DNA of 64,000 nucleotides from Sipunculus nudus (GCA_026874595.1 CM049314.1:52559812-52623811); one strand, 5' to 3'; numbered from the stretch's first letter, positions 38,901 through 51,289 are shown. The notes: generated by a model not told the origin, from the letters alone. A program made the numbers and translations.

Positions 38901-39222
38901 TGCCCTATTGCCCTGAAAATGTGCATATCCATTGAACTTGGACTCCTCCATCTTGTACTCAGGACTGGTGGCGCCATCTGCAATTGTTTTGGTGTGGCGT
39001 CCATCTGTACATGTGCTCTGGGTAAAAATTGCTCATATCTCTGGATTGGCTCAAGGTATTGGTCTGAAATTTGGCATGTCCATCCATCTTTGAAAGTTTT
39101 CTTGTAAACCAGACAGGTGGCACCACCTCCTTTTCAAATATTGGTCAAGCATGTTATCATGGAAGCAATATACCTGATTTATAACCCATTGCACAGGTTC
39201 GCATTAGGCCAGTAGGCCTTGT
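32939..39222 (+). mobile_element. Helitron/HINE-like element, family A copy 2, with two 3' ends
   Basis: The left end GCGAACCTGTGAGCTTATG is at 32939. A complete family-A 3' end (CACAGGTTCGC, hairpin AGGCCTGTAGGCCT, TTGTTTT) occurs at about 37140-37170, and a second at 39192-39222. Between them, at 37602, lies GTATCCCCAGACAAAGTCTG, a family-C-like left-end hairpin. Bases 35836-36250 hold another C-like left end (TGTATCTGCCAAAGC) without its own 3' end. The interior also includes a family-B-like 3' end at 37436. The block looks like several nested or read-through copies. Confidence 0.6.
33480..34010 (+). repeat. Dispersed repeat E, copy 1
   Basis: A segment containing CTACATTTTACAACATATCA and GACCCACTTATGGCGGTCAA is closely matched at about 54955-55400. 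It sits inside the family-A block, where it interrupts the usual interior modules. The identity of this repeat is unknown. Confidence 0.6.
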
Positions 39223-41215
39223 TTGTCTTGTTATATAAAACCAGTTACAATAGGAATGAACATTTTTATATGCGATAAATCACTGCTTATTTACTTAACT
39301 AATTTAAATCTATGAAATAGTTTGATCTGAGAAAAATGAGTATTGAAAATGTTGGATTGTGTGATCCTTTTAATAAATTATTAAAAATATCTAATTTTGC
39401 ATTTTCATCACAAATAATAACAACCCGGATTGTAATAGATAAACTATAAAAACTGCTCTGGTGTTTTGCACAGACTTTTAATTTAATTAATGTACCTGCA
39501 TTTGCTAAATGTATATAAATGATGTTTCCAATGCAAGGTAAACAGGTATTGCTACCTGGTTACTTAGTACATGGATGTATGCACAACAGATGAATATTGC
39601 AACTTTCTTGCATCAATGCAACAGTGTTATATAATGTGATATGAATGTTGTAGATACATAATATAAATTCTACCAGGTTATTTATTTATTATAATCATTT
39701 AAAGGTTTCCATTTTTGCAAATGATGAATATCATAAATGAAAATATAGTTTTGGACTGAACTGCCATTATGATGATTATGTCAATTGTGTTTTATTCTTT
39801 TATGTAAATAACAGGACTGTTATAACCACTTTTATGCAGGAGTGAACAACTGAATAATGTTTGCATCACAACTAAACTTAGAATTATGTTAAAATTTCAT
39901 GAATATATATCGCATCGCAAAAATGATAATGTGTAATGTTAATATACACATTTTCAGTTGACTAGCCCTTCTTATAGAATTCTACAAACATCAGTTTCTT
40001 GTAATTGATTTAAATTGTCTTGATGGCTTTCCTTTCCAATTGGAAATTTGACTGTAAGGCACTAGAAACAGGTTTGTATATACAGTATAGATTAGATATT
40101 TAAATGTGTAGCTAAAATCTGTGTAAACTGTAAATCATAATCAAAACTAATGTTACTCATTTATACCCTTGTTATGTACAATATTTGTTCTTCTATTTAT
40201 TATTTATTATGTATGTTTGCATTATTTATTCTATTACTATTATTTATTATCCATTATTATTACAATTATTATTATTATTATTATTATTGATTTTTGTTGA
40301 TACTGATAAGATTGTTATTATTTTTTTTTTATTTTGTTGTTGTTGTTGTTTTGTTCTTTGATTTTGTATTTTAATGTTTTGAGTATTAAGTCACGTGACT
40401 ATGTATTAATGCATTATGTGAATCTTATTGTGAAGCTATGGGCCTGAGGCCTATATTTTCTGAATAAAAACTCATTCATTCATTCATCTGAGAAAAATAT
40501 TACATTTTCACAGTTTTTGCAAGTAACCAAATAATAACAAAGACCTGAGCATGCTAAGGCTGATACTACAGAGTTTGTATGTATTTACAATGTCAGTGAT
40601 AACCAGCCAGGTTTAGAAAATGTTCTGTCTTGTAAATTAAATGTATCTGTAAATATTCAGTCACAAATTTTAGACACACCTTTCCTTCTTCATCTGTTGC
40701 ATAATGCTAGAGAACTTGTGGCCATTAGAAGCGGCATGTTATAAGAAATATATGTTACATACCAGATGGTCATCCAAACAAGAATTGATGGAACCTTTTC
40801 AGAAACCTTTCATTATGCTTTAAGACCTGTATTTTGCTAAGTTCAGGAGTGTAATTCATGTTTGGCCACAATAAGAATGGACTCCTGTCAATAAAACTTC
40901 ATGAATGACTACATTAATAGTCTTTTGATATTTAGTATGTCCATGCGTTCATCTATGACAGCCTTATCAAGGCACAAAGCATGTCATACAAACTGCAGTT
41001 TCCTGTTTTTTTATGCATTTAATTTAAACTCAAATAACAGATAATTTCAGTTCTAATAAGGTGATAAGAAACTCAGTATTTCAAGATTGGGTGGAATGAG
41101 AGACCTGCCAGGTTGTTAGTAGTTATGATCCCCACTAGAATATATAAAATAAAATATTATCCCATGCCTCAGAAAATGTAAGTGTGGAACTTCTGTGCTT
41201 GTTAATACACTGACA
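39223..41215 (+). other. Intron h-i, AT-rich stretch
   Basis: Mostly single-copy-like. An ATT microsatellite and T-rich run with TTGTTGTTGTTG lie at about 40195-40350. At 40436-40485 the run GGGCCTGAGGCCTATATTTT then CTGAATAAAAACTCATTCAT with ATTC repeats looks like the 3' tail of a non-LTR retrotransposon or SINE. No coding part of it is recognised. Confidence 0.5.
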
Positions 41216-41217
41216 AC

Positions 41218-42645
41218 CTGTCTGTTGTGTGGGGTTAATCCTGAACATTAATATATCAGTACATGACAAGGAGCTGGCAGTGTCCGTGTCACCTGGAGTA
41301 CATGACAAGGAGCTGGCAATCTCCATGTCAGTGTGGGGTTAATCCGTAATATTAATATATCAGTACATGACCAGGAGCTGGCCATCACCATGTCAATGTA
41401 GGGTTAATCCTTAACATTAATATATCAGTACATGACAAGGAGCTGGCAGTGTCCGTGTCACCTGGGTTTAATCCCTAACATTAACTTATCAGTACATGAC
41501 AAGGAGCTGGCAGTCTCCATGTCAGTGTGGGGTTAATCCTTAACATTAATATATCAATACATGGCAAGGAGCTGGCAGTGTCCATGTCAGTGTGGGGCTA
41601 AACCCAAACATTGGCTTATCAGTACATGACAAGGAGCTGGCAATCTCCATGTCAGTGTGGGGTTAATCCTTAACATTAATATATCAATACATGACAAGGA
41701 GCTGGCAGTATCCATGTCAGTGTGGGGCTAAACCCAAACATTGACTTATCAGTACATGACAAGGAGCTGGCAATCTCCATGTCAGTGTGGGGTTAATCCT
41801 TAACATTAATATATCAATACATGACAAGGAGCTGGCAGTATCCATGTCAGTGTGGGGCTAAACCCAAACATTGACTTATCAGTACATGACAAGGAGCTGG
41901 CAATCTCCATGTCAGTGTGGGGTTAATCCTTAACATTAATATATCAATACATGACAAGGAGCTGGCAGTGTCCATGTCAGTGTGGTGTTAATCTGTAACA
42001 TTAATATATCAATACATGACAAGGAGCTGGCAGTGTCCATGTCAGTGTGGGGCTAAACCCAAACATTGACTTATCAGTACATGACAAGGAGCTGGTAATC
42101 TCCATGTCAGTGTGGGGTTAATCTGTAACATTAATATATCAGTACATGACAAGGAGCTGGCAGTGTCCATGTCAGTGTGGGGCTAAACCCAAACATTGAC
42201 TTATCAGTACATGACAAGGAGCTGGCAATCTCCATGTCAGTGTGGGGTTAATCCTTAACATTAATATATCAATACATGACAAGGAGCTGGCAGTGTCTAT
42301 GTCAGTGTGGGGCTAAACCCAAACATTGACTTATCAGTACATGACAAGGAGCTGGCAATCTCCATGTCAGTGTGGGGTTAATCCTTAACATTAATATATC
42401 AATACATGACAAGGAGCTGGCAGTGTCCATGTCAGTGTGGGGCTAAACCCAAACATTGACTTATCAGTACATGACAAGGAGCTGGCAGTGTCCATGTCAG
42501 TGTGGGGCTAAACCCAAACATTGGCTTATCAGTACATGACAAGGAGCTGGCCATCACCATGTCAATGTGGGGTTAATCCTTAACATTAATATATCAGTAC
42601 ATGACAAGGAGCTGGCAGTGTCCATGTCAATGTCCAGTTGATTCC
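41218..42645 (+). repeat. 65-bp minisatellite, dimeric (about 22 copies)
   Basis: Units read AGTACATGACAAGGAGCTGG, then CAGTGTCCATGTCAGTGTGG and GGTTAATCCTTAACATTAAT. Two unit types alternate: one with GGGGTTAATCCTTAAC, one with GGGGCTAAACCCAAAC. The real period over much of the array is therefore 130 bp. It lies about 210 bp upstream of exon i. The run TCAGTGTGGGGTTAATCC loosely resembles the exon i acceptor. Confidence 0.93.
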
Positions 42646-42858
42646 TTACATCAACCTATGTCAGTGGACACACATCAGTTAAACAGTGTATGTATAAAGA
42701 AGGCTGTACTGTATTTGTTTTCAGAAATGTGTAAGAGGTAGCAACAACTAATATTGGATTATTAACTCTGTTCACTTTAAAGAGGTGTTACTAGTGTTCT
42801 GTAACATTTAGCTGTTTATACAACTGTAACTGAGAGAGTCTTTTTCATTTATTTTCAG

Positions 42859-43009
42859 TGTGCCTTGGTTATCCTGTCAATCATTATTGTTACTGGCGTG
42901 GTCAACCCCTGGGTGTTCATACCTGTCATCCCCCTGGCTGTTGTTTTCTTCTTACTCAGACGATATTACCTGCAGACATCCAGGGACATTAAACGTCTAG
43001 AAGGGACAA
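42859..43009 (+). CDS. ABCC4/MRP4-like transporter, exon i (TMD2 helices)
   Basis: This exon has 50 codons plus one base. It reads CALVILSIIIVTGVVNPWVF, then IPVIPLAVVFFLLRRYYLQT and SRDIKRLEGT. These are two membrane helices with the short loop NPW, followed by the conserved RRYYLQTSRDIKRLE helix of ABCC proteins. The acceptor is TTTATTTTCAG and the donor is ACAA|GTAAGT. The next exon should start around the RSPVFSH motif. No such exon was found in the remaining 21 kb, so the following intron is longer than the window shows. Confidence 0.95.
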
Positions 43010-43032
43010 GTAAGTAAAGTTCAGTGTGCTTT

Positions 43033-44605
43033 CCTACAGGCCACTAACATTTAATGCTACCCCACAGGTCACTAACAGTGAATGCTCCCTCATACGTCAC
43101 AAACAGTGAATGCTCCCTCATAGGTTACTAACAGTGAATGCTCCCTCACAGGTTACTAACAGTGAATGCTGCTTCAAAGGTCACAAACAGTGAATGCTCC
43201 CTCACAGGTCACTAACAGGGAATGCTGCCCCACAGGTTACTAACTATGAATGCTCCCTCACATTCACTTACATTCAATGCTCCCTCACAGGTCACTAACT
43301 GTGAATGCTACCCCACAGGTCACTAACAGTGAATGCTCCCTCACAGGTCACTAACAGTGAATGCTCCCTCACAGGTCACTAACAGTGAATGCTCCCTCAC
43401 AGGTCACTAACAGTGAATGCTCCCTCACAGGCCACCAACAGTGAATGCTCCCTCACAGGTCACTAACAGTGAATGCTCCCTCACAGGCCACCAACAGTGA
43501 ATGCTCCCTCACAGGTCACTAACAGTGAATGCTCCCTCACAGGTCACTAACAGGGAATGCTGCCTCACAGGTTACTAACAATGAATGCTCCCTCACATTC
43601 ACTTACATTCAATGCTCCCTCACAGGTCACTAACAGTGAATGCTCCCTCACAGGTCACTAACAGTGAATGCTCCCTCACAGGCCACCAACAGTGAATGCT
43701 CCCTCACAGGCCACCAACAGTGAATGCTCCCTCACAGGTCACTAACAGTGAATGCTCCCTCACAGGTCACTAACAGTGAATGCTCCCTCACAGGTCACTA
43801 ACAGTGAATGTTCCCTCACAGGCCACCAACAGTGAATGCTCCCTCACAGGTCACTAACGGTGAATGCTCCCTCACAGGTCACTAATAGTGAATGCTCCCT
43901 CACAGGTCACTAACAGTGAATGCTCCCTCACAGGTCACTAACTGTGAATGCTTCCCCACAGGTCACTAACAGTGAATGCTCCCTCACAGGTCACTAACAG
44001 TGAATGCTCCCTCACAGGCCACCAACAGTGAATGCTCCCTCACAGGTCACTAACAGTGAATGCTCCCTCACAGGTCACTAACATTCAATGCTCCCTCACA
44101 GGTCACTTACATTCAATGCTCCCTCACAGGTCTCTTACATTCAATGCTCCCTCACAGGTCACTAACATTTAATGCTACCCCACAGGTCACTAACAGTGAA
44201 TGCTCCCTCCCAGCTCACTAACAGTGGATGCTCCCTCATAGGTCACTAACTGTGAATGCTACCCCACAGGTCACTAACAGTGAATGCTCCCTCACAGGTC
44301 ACTAACAGTGAATGCTCCCTCACAGGTCACTAACAGTGAATGCTCCCTCACAGGTCACTAACAGTGAATGCTCCCTCACAGGCCACCAACAGTGAATGCT
44401 CCCTCACAGGTCACTAACAGTGAATGCTCCCTCACAGGCCACCAACAGTGAATGCTCCCTCACAGGTCACTAAGAGTGAATGTTCCCTCACAGGACTAAC
44501 AGTGAATACTTCCCCACAGGTCACATACATTCAATGCCCCCTCACAGGTCACTAACAGTGAATGCTCCCTCACAGGTCACAAAAAGTGAATGCTCCCTCA
44601 ATGTT
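43033..44605 (+). repeat. 28-bp minisatellite beside the exon i donor (about 56 copies)
   Basis: The unit joins TCACTAACAGTGAATGCTCC and CTCACAGG. It starts about 25 bp after the donor. Each copy contains CCCTCACAG|GT, which looks like an acceptor or a weak donor. Variants with GCCACCAAC or TTACATTCAATG recur in blocks. Confidence 0.95.
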
Positions 44606-45588
44606 ATGAACAATCATATGACGTCTCAAATATATATAATAATATGCACCACATAGACTGAGCACATGCTCTCATTGTTATAAAAAAGATTACATTTTAA
44701 AGTTGAGTGACCAAGAGATGCTTCTATTTGACGTTATCTGGTTATTTTTTTTACTTTAATTAACATTATAAAAGGAAACTTGAATTTGTTATAACTCATC
44801 ATTCTCACTGATAATACTTTAAGAGCTGCCTTGACGGATGTCTACGCTCTCTGAGTGCTTTTCTAATTTTCTCTATTTTTGAGACCTTCAAAGATTCAGC
44901 AGTCCGTTAACAGTACACAAATCATAACCATTGGACCTAGAATCTTCTAACTTGACATCCACAGAGGTCCATGAAAAATCTCCTTGAAAACCTGAAATTA
45001 GGTAACTGTGACCTATATTCTTCAAGTTAGGGGGTTGTTTGATCACCCCAGAAATAATGTAAAAAACACACAAATTGCCAGATTCCTCAGGAGCAGGTAG
45101 AGGGAGTTTCATCAAATTGGTGTGTTATGGGTCTTAATAAACCTTAACTGGGCATGAATAGTCACACCACCTGCATTATTTTGATTTTTACGAATTTTCA
45201 CCTGTATTTTTGAAAACACTAGGTCTGTTAACAAGGCAAAAATGGTACCTGTAAAGGCTAGAATCATGAACCTCTGTATTCTGAGAGTTCCCTGAAAGTT
45301 CTCCTAAAAAACCTGAAATTAAGTCACTGTGACCTATATTGTATGAGTTATAGGGCATGTTTGAGCACCCCAGGAATAATTTAAAATACACACAAATTGC
45401 CAGATTCCTTAGGAACGGCTGGATGGCTTGTTATAAAATTTGGTATCCTTATGGGTGTTGATAAACTTAAGCTAATATGCATGAATGATGATACCAACTA
45501 CATTATCTTAATTAATTTCCTGTGCAAGGCCATATTGTAAACATGTCAGTCAGCTGAGTGTCATGACCCATGGGTCACTTGTTTAAAT
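44606..45588 (+). mobile_element. Family-B element, 3' part
   Basis: From about 44870 the B interior is recognisable (TTTTTGAGACCTTCAAAGAT, GGTCCATGAAAAATCTCCTT). It ends with the B 3' end AGTCAGCTGAGTGTCATGAC, hairpin TGACCCATGGGTCA and CTTGTTT at about 45549-45586. Bases 44606-44860 are AT-rich with no recognised feature. No B left end is present, so the copy is truncated or interrupted by the 28-bp array. Confidence 0.6.
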
Positions 45589-45649
45589 GCTAACTTAACT
45601 AAGTATATGTACATCTGCAAAATTCCATTTCGGTTTCGGACTTTGTTAC

Positions 45650-45935
45650 AGGGCAGTATCACACGCCTCCTCTCATTTTATATCCTGGCCCAGTGACTAC
45701 TGCACCTGTTGGTCCTGGATGTGTAATTGTCCCAATCGCTGGGTCATACCACCAAGGAACCCCTAAGGCACCCTCATTTGTGAGTGAAACAGCCGTTAAG
45801 TAAGGCCTTCTCATTAAGCCTGGTTGGGGGCCCACCATGAAAAATCTCACTGACTCGGCTGAGATTCGAACTTACTAAATGTCCTGGCTTTCAGTCCTGT
45901 ACTCTACCCCTGAGCATCATGACCAGTTGGTCACT
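45650..45935 (-). mobile_element. Possible tRNA-derived SINE
   Basis: Read on the minus strand, GATGCTCAGGGGTAGAGTAC (about 45900-45919) resembles the tRNA A box, and AGTTCGAATCTC (about 45862-45873) the B box. Spacing is as in a tRNA promoter. About 200 bp of unrelated body follows. The outermost part, read on the plus strand, also resembles a family-B 3' end (TGAGCATCATGACCAGTTGG, then TCACTGTTT), so its true nature is uncertain. No second copy is seen in the window. Confidence 0.45.
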
Positions 45936-46979
45936 GTTTGGATTTGTGATTCTGTATGGAAAAATAGTTGAGGTTATAATCTTTTATAGAAATTTAACAT
46001 ATTTCATATTAATGAAAAAGAAGTGCAGACTAATTACTTTGTCATGTTCATTGAAGCCAACACAGCATGTCAATTCCCTCAAGTCTGTTGAAAGATTCAG
46101 CCATGATACTTAAGGGGAGTTCAGTAGCATTTTGTTGCATGAAGTAATGTAGACTGATCTGATATTCATATGTTATATATATTTCTCTATATACATATTG
46201 TATTTAATTACATTTATGTTTGTTGTATATATGCGTGTGTGTATGTGTATACGTTTGCCTGTTGGTATAATGGATGAGTAGTGGAGTTTGTTAATCTAGG
46301 ACATTTTGACTGATCTGAGGTACATTTGTTACCATCCCATCAGGACGGAGTGTACCTCCTGGCACCTACGTGAGTCTGCTGATTTCTGCTGCTGACTTGT
46401 CACATTAACGCTTGCTGCCCTTGTGCTGCCTGCAACTATGTCTCAGCTTTCACAGCATTCCTGTATTGATCTAATGTGGGAAAACAAAGTCATGTCCCTT
46501 GATATCAGCCCTTGATATCATAGAACATGATCTAATGTGTGACTCTTTCATTGTTAATTTTTACTTTCTTTTGCAACAAATTACTTTAATATCTTATTAT
46601 GCTGATGTTGCACTATTTTCACTCAAAATATTAATTCTGTAAGAAAGTGTAAATATATTAATTTCACCTAATTTTCAAATAATTTGAGCACAAATGAAAT
46701 ATTTAAATACAGTAAAGCGCTGTTTTTCCTAAAGCATCAAGGGTACAAGCATTTTGTTAAGAAATTCATATTTTTTGAAAAAAATTATCAGGGGTCTAAA
46801 TTTGTAAATATGTAATGATTAACTTAATGCCATTTGACCCAGGGCACACAGTGTTTCTTTTTAACCTGTGTAATTCATGACCTGGACATATAACATATTG
46901 GAAAAAAATTTTAATTGAAAAAATTTCTGATTTATTGCAGAGCTTGATTGGTAAAGATCAGTCTGACATGTTTTCAGCT
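45936..46979 (+). other. Intron after exon i, AT-rich stretch
   Basis: No clear features. A 26-bp exon-like segment at 46344-46369 was considered and rejected. Confidence 0.5.
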
Positions 46980-47238
46980 CATCTGTGTGTAAGTCAACTA
47001 GGGTATAGGAATGGCGCTTGTCCCTCGTCCGTCCGGGTGACTGTTATCAGGGCACAAATTGTAACTGCTGGTCATAGAAACTGTTTAGTGAACATCCAAG
47101 GAGGTCAATAAAAAATCTCCTTGGAAACCTGAAATTAGGTCACTGCCACCTATATCCTCTGAGCTATGGGGCTTGTAAGTCCCCCCCCCCCCCCCCGGAT
47201 GATAAAAAATTTGATACAAAACCTCCAATATCTTGATA
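46980..47238 (+). mobile_element. Outer family-B copy, first piece
   Basis: This holds B interior sequence (AGGTCAATAAAAAATCTCCT, TGGAAACCTGAAATTAGGTC and a run of about 16 C at 47183). It is cut at 47239 by a family-C element and resumes at 48131 with TTAATGCATGGATTGTCATG. Confidence 0.55.
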
Positions 47239-48130
47239 ATTGTATCCGCCAAAACAAATTTTTGCGGATACTATGTTTTTGACCGGGTTCCGCCGCGGCG
47301 GCGGCGTTCGTTTCCGAAGAGACTACTGACAGATTTTTCCAAAACTTACACCATTTATCGGGTCACGTGAACTGGTGCCTAATAAATTGGCCTTGACCTC
47401 TGACCTTTCCTCTCTGCCCAGCGTCCTTTTGTGCGTCTGTTTCAACACATAAACCCACATATCTCGGGAACTGTTTGACAGATCAGGAAAAAAAATTTTT
47501 GTACAAATGTAACCCTTGGATAGCTTTATAACATACACAAAAAATTGTGGCGCCACCTGCAGCCATTTTTGCACAGCTTCTATCTGTTTGTCTGCCTTGG
47601 GTTAAAATCACTGATATCTTTGAGTGGTTTGACCAAATTACCTGTAATTCAGCATGCGTATACATCCTGGATAGCTTCCTTGATTTTATGACAGGTGGCG
47701 CCAGCTTCATTCACGTTCACACTGCAGACATTAATGTTTATATCTCCGGATGTGTTTGACCAATCAGGAAAAATTTTTTCCACAAATGAGCCCTTGGATA
47801 GGTTTATAACATACACCAAAAATTTTGCGCCACCAGCAGCCATTTTTGCACAGCGTCCATCTGTTTGTCTACTGTGGGATAAAATCACATATCTCTGCAG
47901 TGGTTTGACTTTTCCACCTGAAATTTTACAAGTGTATACATCTTTGATAGTTTCTCATTCAAATAACAGGTTGCAGCACCTACATTCATGTTTACATGGC
48001 AGACATCCATTCTAATATTTAACACATGTAACTCTATTTCCCCTTGCCACTCAATCCATGCCTCACTTTACCCATCCTACTCTGATTTTGGCGGATACAC
48101 GTAGTCTCTTGTCAACTACCCGTATTCTAG
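47239..48130 (+). mobile_element. Helitron/HINE-like element, family C copy 3
   Basis: The left end is TTGTATCCGCCAAAAC. The right end has TTTTGGCGGATACAC, a hairpin (GTAGTCTCTTGTCAACTAC, 48101-48119) and TATTCTAG ending at 48130. About 890 bp long and very like copy 2. Flanks rejoin within the B module that elsewhere reads CTAATGCATTGATCAC. The element is GC-rich near its left end (CCGCGGCGGCGGCG). Confidence 0.75.
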
Positions 48131-48225
48131 TTAATGCATGGATTGTCATGAAACCTGCCTTTGATATTAACCATGACTAGTTTTGTGAGTTCCCAAAAAG
48201 TGGTGGCGCCACCTGTATTTTTAGC
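48131..48225 (+). mobile_element. Outer family-B copy, second piece
   Basis: Continues the B interior up to GGTGGCGCCACCTGTATTTTT, where another B copy is inserted. The B sequence appears to resume at about 51253 with TTTTCTGATTTTTATGAATA. Confidence 0.5.
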
Positions 48226-51200
48226 TCAGCTGACTATAAGTCATCTGAGCTATAGTCGTGGTCCATTGTCCGTCCCGTTGTCCGTCCGTCCGTCCGTCTG
48301 TCCGTCCGTAGATGTTACACATTTTGAAACCGTAAGACCTAAGCATCCACAATTCGATAACATAGTGTTAGACGTCACAAAGATCTCCTACCAAGCCGAA
48401 AACTGGGTCTTTGCTGGGAACTGCGTTCCTTTGAGAAATTAAAGAAAAACCTCAATTTTTTAATAAAAACCTATTTTCACACTTCAGGACTGCCTAATAT
48501 CAAAACCACTCATCTGGTTTTCCTCATATTAACCATAAATATTCCTCTATATAGTTCCTATGTACATGCCAGAAATTAGGTCTGTCTTATATAATTTAAA
48601 AAATTTATGGGCCAAAACTTATTGCACTTTGTAAAAAATCAGGAAAAATATTTGGTCAATTGACACAAAAAAATGTTAAAGCTAGGGACTTTTATTCAGT
48701 TATATAACTTTAATTAATCAAAATTAAATTGTATATACAAAATTAGATCAAAATCTATCAAATTTTTTAAAATATTAGCAAAAATATAAAATTGGTACCT
48801 TAAATTTTGCCCAAATTTGACCATGGCACGTTTTTTTCTCGTAAGTATATTTTATTTATTTTTCCCGGCTGGGATACATGTGGATTTAATCTGTTGAATT
48901 CTGAAATTTGAAAGTAAAAGTTTAAAAATTATTATAATTATTGAAGTTTTTGTATGCTCTAATTTATTTGCCATTGTATATCCAAGACCCCACTCTTGCT
49001 CACTACAGCCTTTCTTAGGTAACCTTATTAGTGATGCAGCACTGGCAGAACACCCCTGCTGTAATAAACATACACTTATTCTCATGGGCCCTACCCTAAC
49101 AACCCCCCCCCCCCCCCCGACCACCGCCATCACCAATTATCTTGCAATACATGGTTTGTTATTGTCAACTGTATTTCTTTAAATGTAAAGCTGTTTTTGA
49201 TCCAATGTGCACAACTTTTCTTGAAATATTAATTCAAGAAGTAATCCAAGAGATGCCACGTTGTTCTGATGTAGCATTTTTAAGAAATTATTTCTTTTTA
49301 AATAAATAAATAAAATATTAAACAAAATATTAACCCATCAGAAGGCATAGTTTGATAATATATGATAAAAATCATGGATAAATAAAGGTGCAATTTAAAA
49401 TTGTGAATTCTGGAGTGTTATTATCATATATTTATTGCTTTGCAAATTTAAAAATATATTTATAAAAAAAAAAGAATATATCTGTGTGCATTATGTGATG
49501 TTACCTGACCAAATAAGTATAAATGTTGATGCAATTTAGATTTGTTGATCAATTTAAATATCCAGATATATATGATATACTGTGAATATATAGTAAAATT
49601 TATAAACTTAAAAAAAAAATGACTTAACAAAAGAAAAAAATAGGATCTAATGCAAATATTTGTTCATTGTTTTCCTGTCTCAGTAGAATGGAAATTAAAG
49701 TTATTTGCTTTGTTTTCCATCTCTCTGCCAGTTTTTAAATATTTAAAAATAATTTCATTTAAATTAAATTTTATCCTTTACATATGTGCAGAGGTGCTGT
49801 AACTCCCACCAGTAAGCAGCATTGAATTTAATTTCATATTCTGTATTTATATCCAAAGGTGTTGTAACACCCCCTCCCCCCTTCATTGAGCCCTTGTTTA
49901 AGTTATTAGCATAAATAAAAAATTGATACCTTAATCAATACAATAAATTTTGTCCAAATTTGGCAAAGGCACGTTTTTTTCTTGTTAGCACTGTTGATTT
50001 TATTTTCACAGCATATATACATAAGGATTTAATCTTTTAAAATCTGAAATTTCAAAAGAATTGATTGATAAGAATAGCTTTTATTCAAGTTTTCATACAC
50101 AAGGTCAAGTGTTGTTACATCAAGCCCACCTAGTAGTACAGCCTTCATTTGTCTTAAGAAACAGCTCAGGCAGCTTGCCTTGGCTCAGCTTGGCCACTAC
50201 TAGCAAGCTTCTTCTCTGCCCTGTAGCCCCCCCCCCCCCCCCATTCCACAGATTGTGCATAAACTAGATAAATGTTATAATTTTCTGTTTTTTATTCTTT
50301 CTTATTCTAGGCTATGCTACATTTTAGATTTTGTATTGTACCACCAGGGTTACAATGATTAAAATGCACATTTAATTGTGCCCACAAATTGGTGTATTGC
50401 TATGAAGGTGTGGATATTCATCAGATAAGGAATTCCTTACTTCAGAAGAGTGAAAATTTTACCAAGTATGAAATTAACTATTAATTCCAATAATAAATTA
50501 TAGCTGAGATAGTTATTAGCACCATGATATTGTTTGTCTCTCATTCAACCAATAGTGTGTATACTTTATTTGAAAAGATGTTTATATTTTATCAAATGTA
50601 CTGGATCTTTTATTTCGGTGAATAAAATTTAGCAAACTCCAATGTACAAAACATTTTAATTGTGGTTCAAGGAATAATCTTGAAGATGCCAAGTTGTGGC
50701 ATTATTTTGTTTTTAATTCAGTTTAAACATTTGTGATTTAAAAATAATTTAATATATGTGTATGCATAATATGACCCTTATATAAGCTACACTCTGGATA
50801 AATAATGATTGCAACTTAGAACTGATATTTTAACTGATATTTTCAGATTTTTACTTTTAAATTAAAAAAATGAATCTGATAAAAACTTTTAATGGAAAAA
50901 GTGGAGACGTTAAAAAAAAATAGGCCTTAATATAAACTTAAATGCATTAAATCCTTAAAATTGAAATAAAGTTATCAGTCCATTCTGTTCAGTTGCCTGT
51001 CCATCTGTAAATTATTCATATGCGTCACAGTATCTCAAAACTTTTACTGTTTTACTTCATGACAGTCTTTTCAGAGTATTAGTTGTGCAATCATATATTT
51101 AGAACTTTACTATAACTAAGTAGGAGGGCCCTTTCCTATTAGCTTCTCATATGCTTATATATATGATACACATTACAATAGAATATTTTGCATATTTTGC

Positions 51201-51258
51201 CTTTGGAAAAAATTTAAACTTCAGCTGAGCGCCGTGACCCATGGGTCCCTTGTTTTCT
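48226..51258 (+). mobile_element. Family-B element copy nested in another B copy
   Basis: The left end TTTTAGCTCAGCTGACTATA is at 48224. The right end has CAGCTGAGCGCCGTGACCCA, hairpin TGACCCATGGGTC and CCTTGTTTT at 51224-51257. The interior is AT-rich and contains two diverged copies of a module starting GGCACGTTTTTTTCT (48823 and 49971) that also occurs at 14611. C runs of 13-16 bases lie near 49106 and 50228. No coding sequence is seen. Confidence 0.55.
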
Positions 51259-51289
51259 GATTTTTATGAATATTTTTCTATTATAAAAA

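Noticed and set aside
45900-45935. Functional tRNA gene
   Set aside because: A and B boxes are recognisable, but no full cloverleaf with paired acceptor stem could be drawn. A SINE-like element is the better reading.
46344-46369. Possible 26-bp micro-exon (CATCAG before, GTGAGT after) encoding RRSVPPGTY
   Set aside because: Phase fits exon i, but the residues do not match the expected RSPVFSH region. With no other support it is probably chance.
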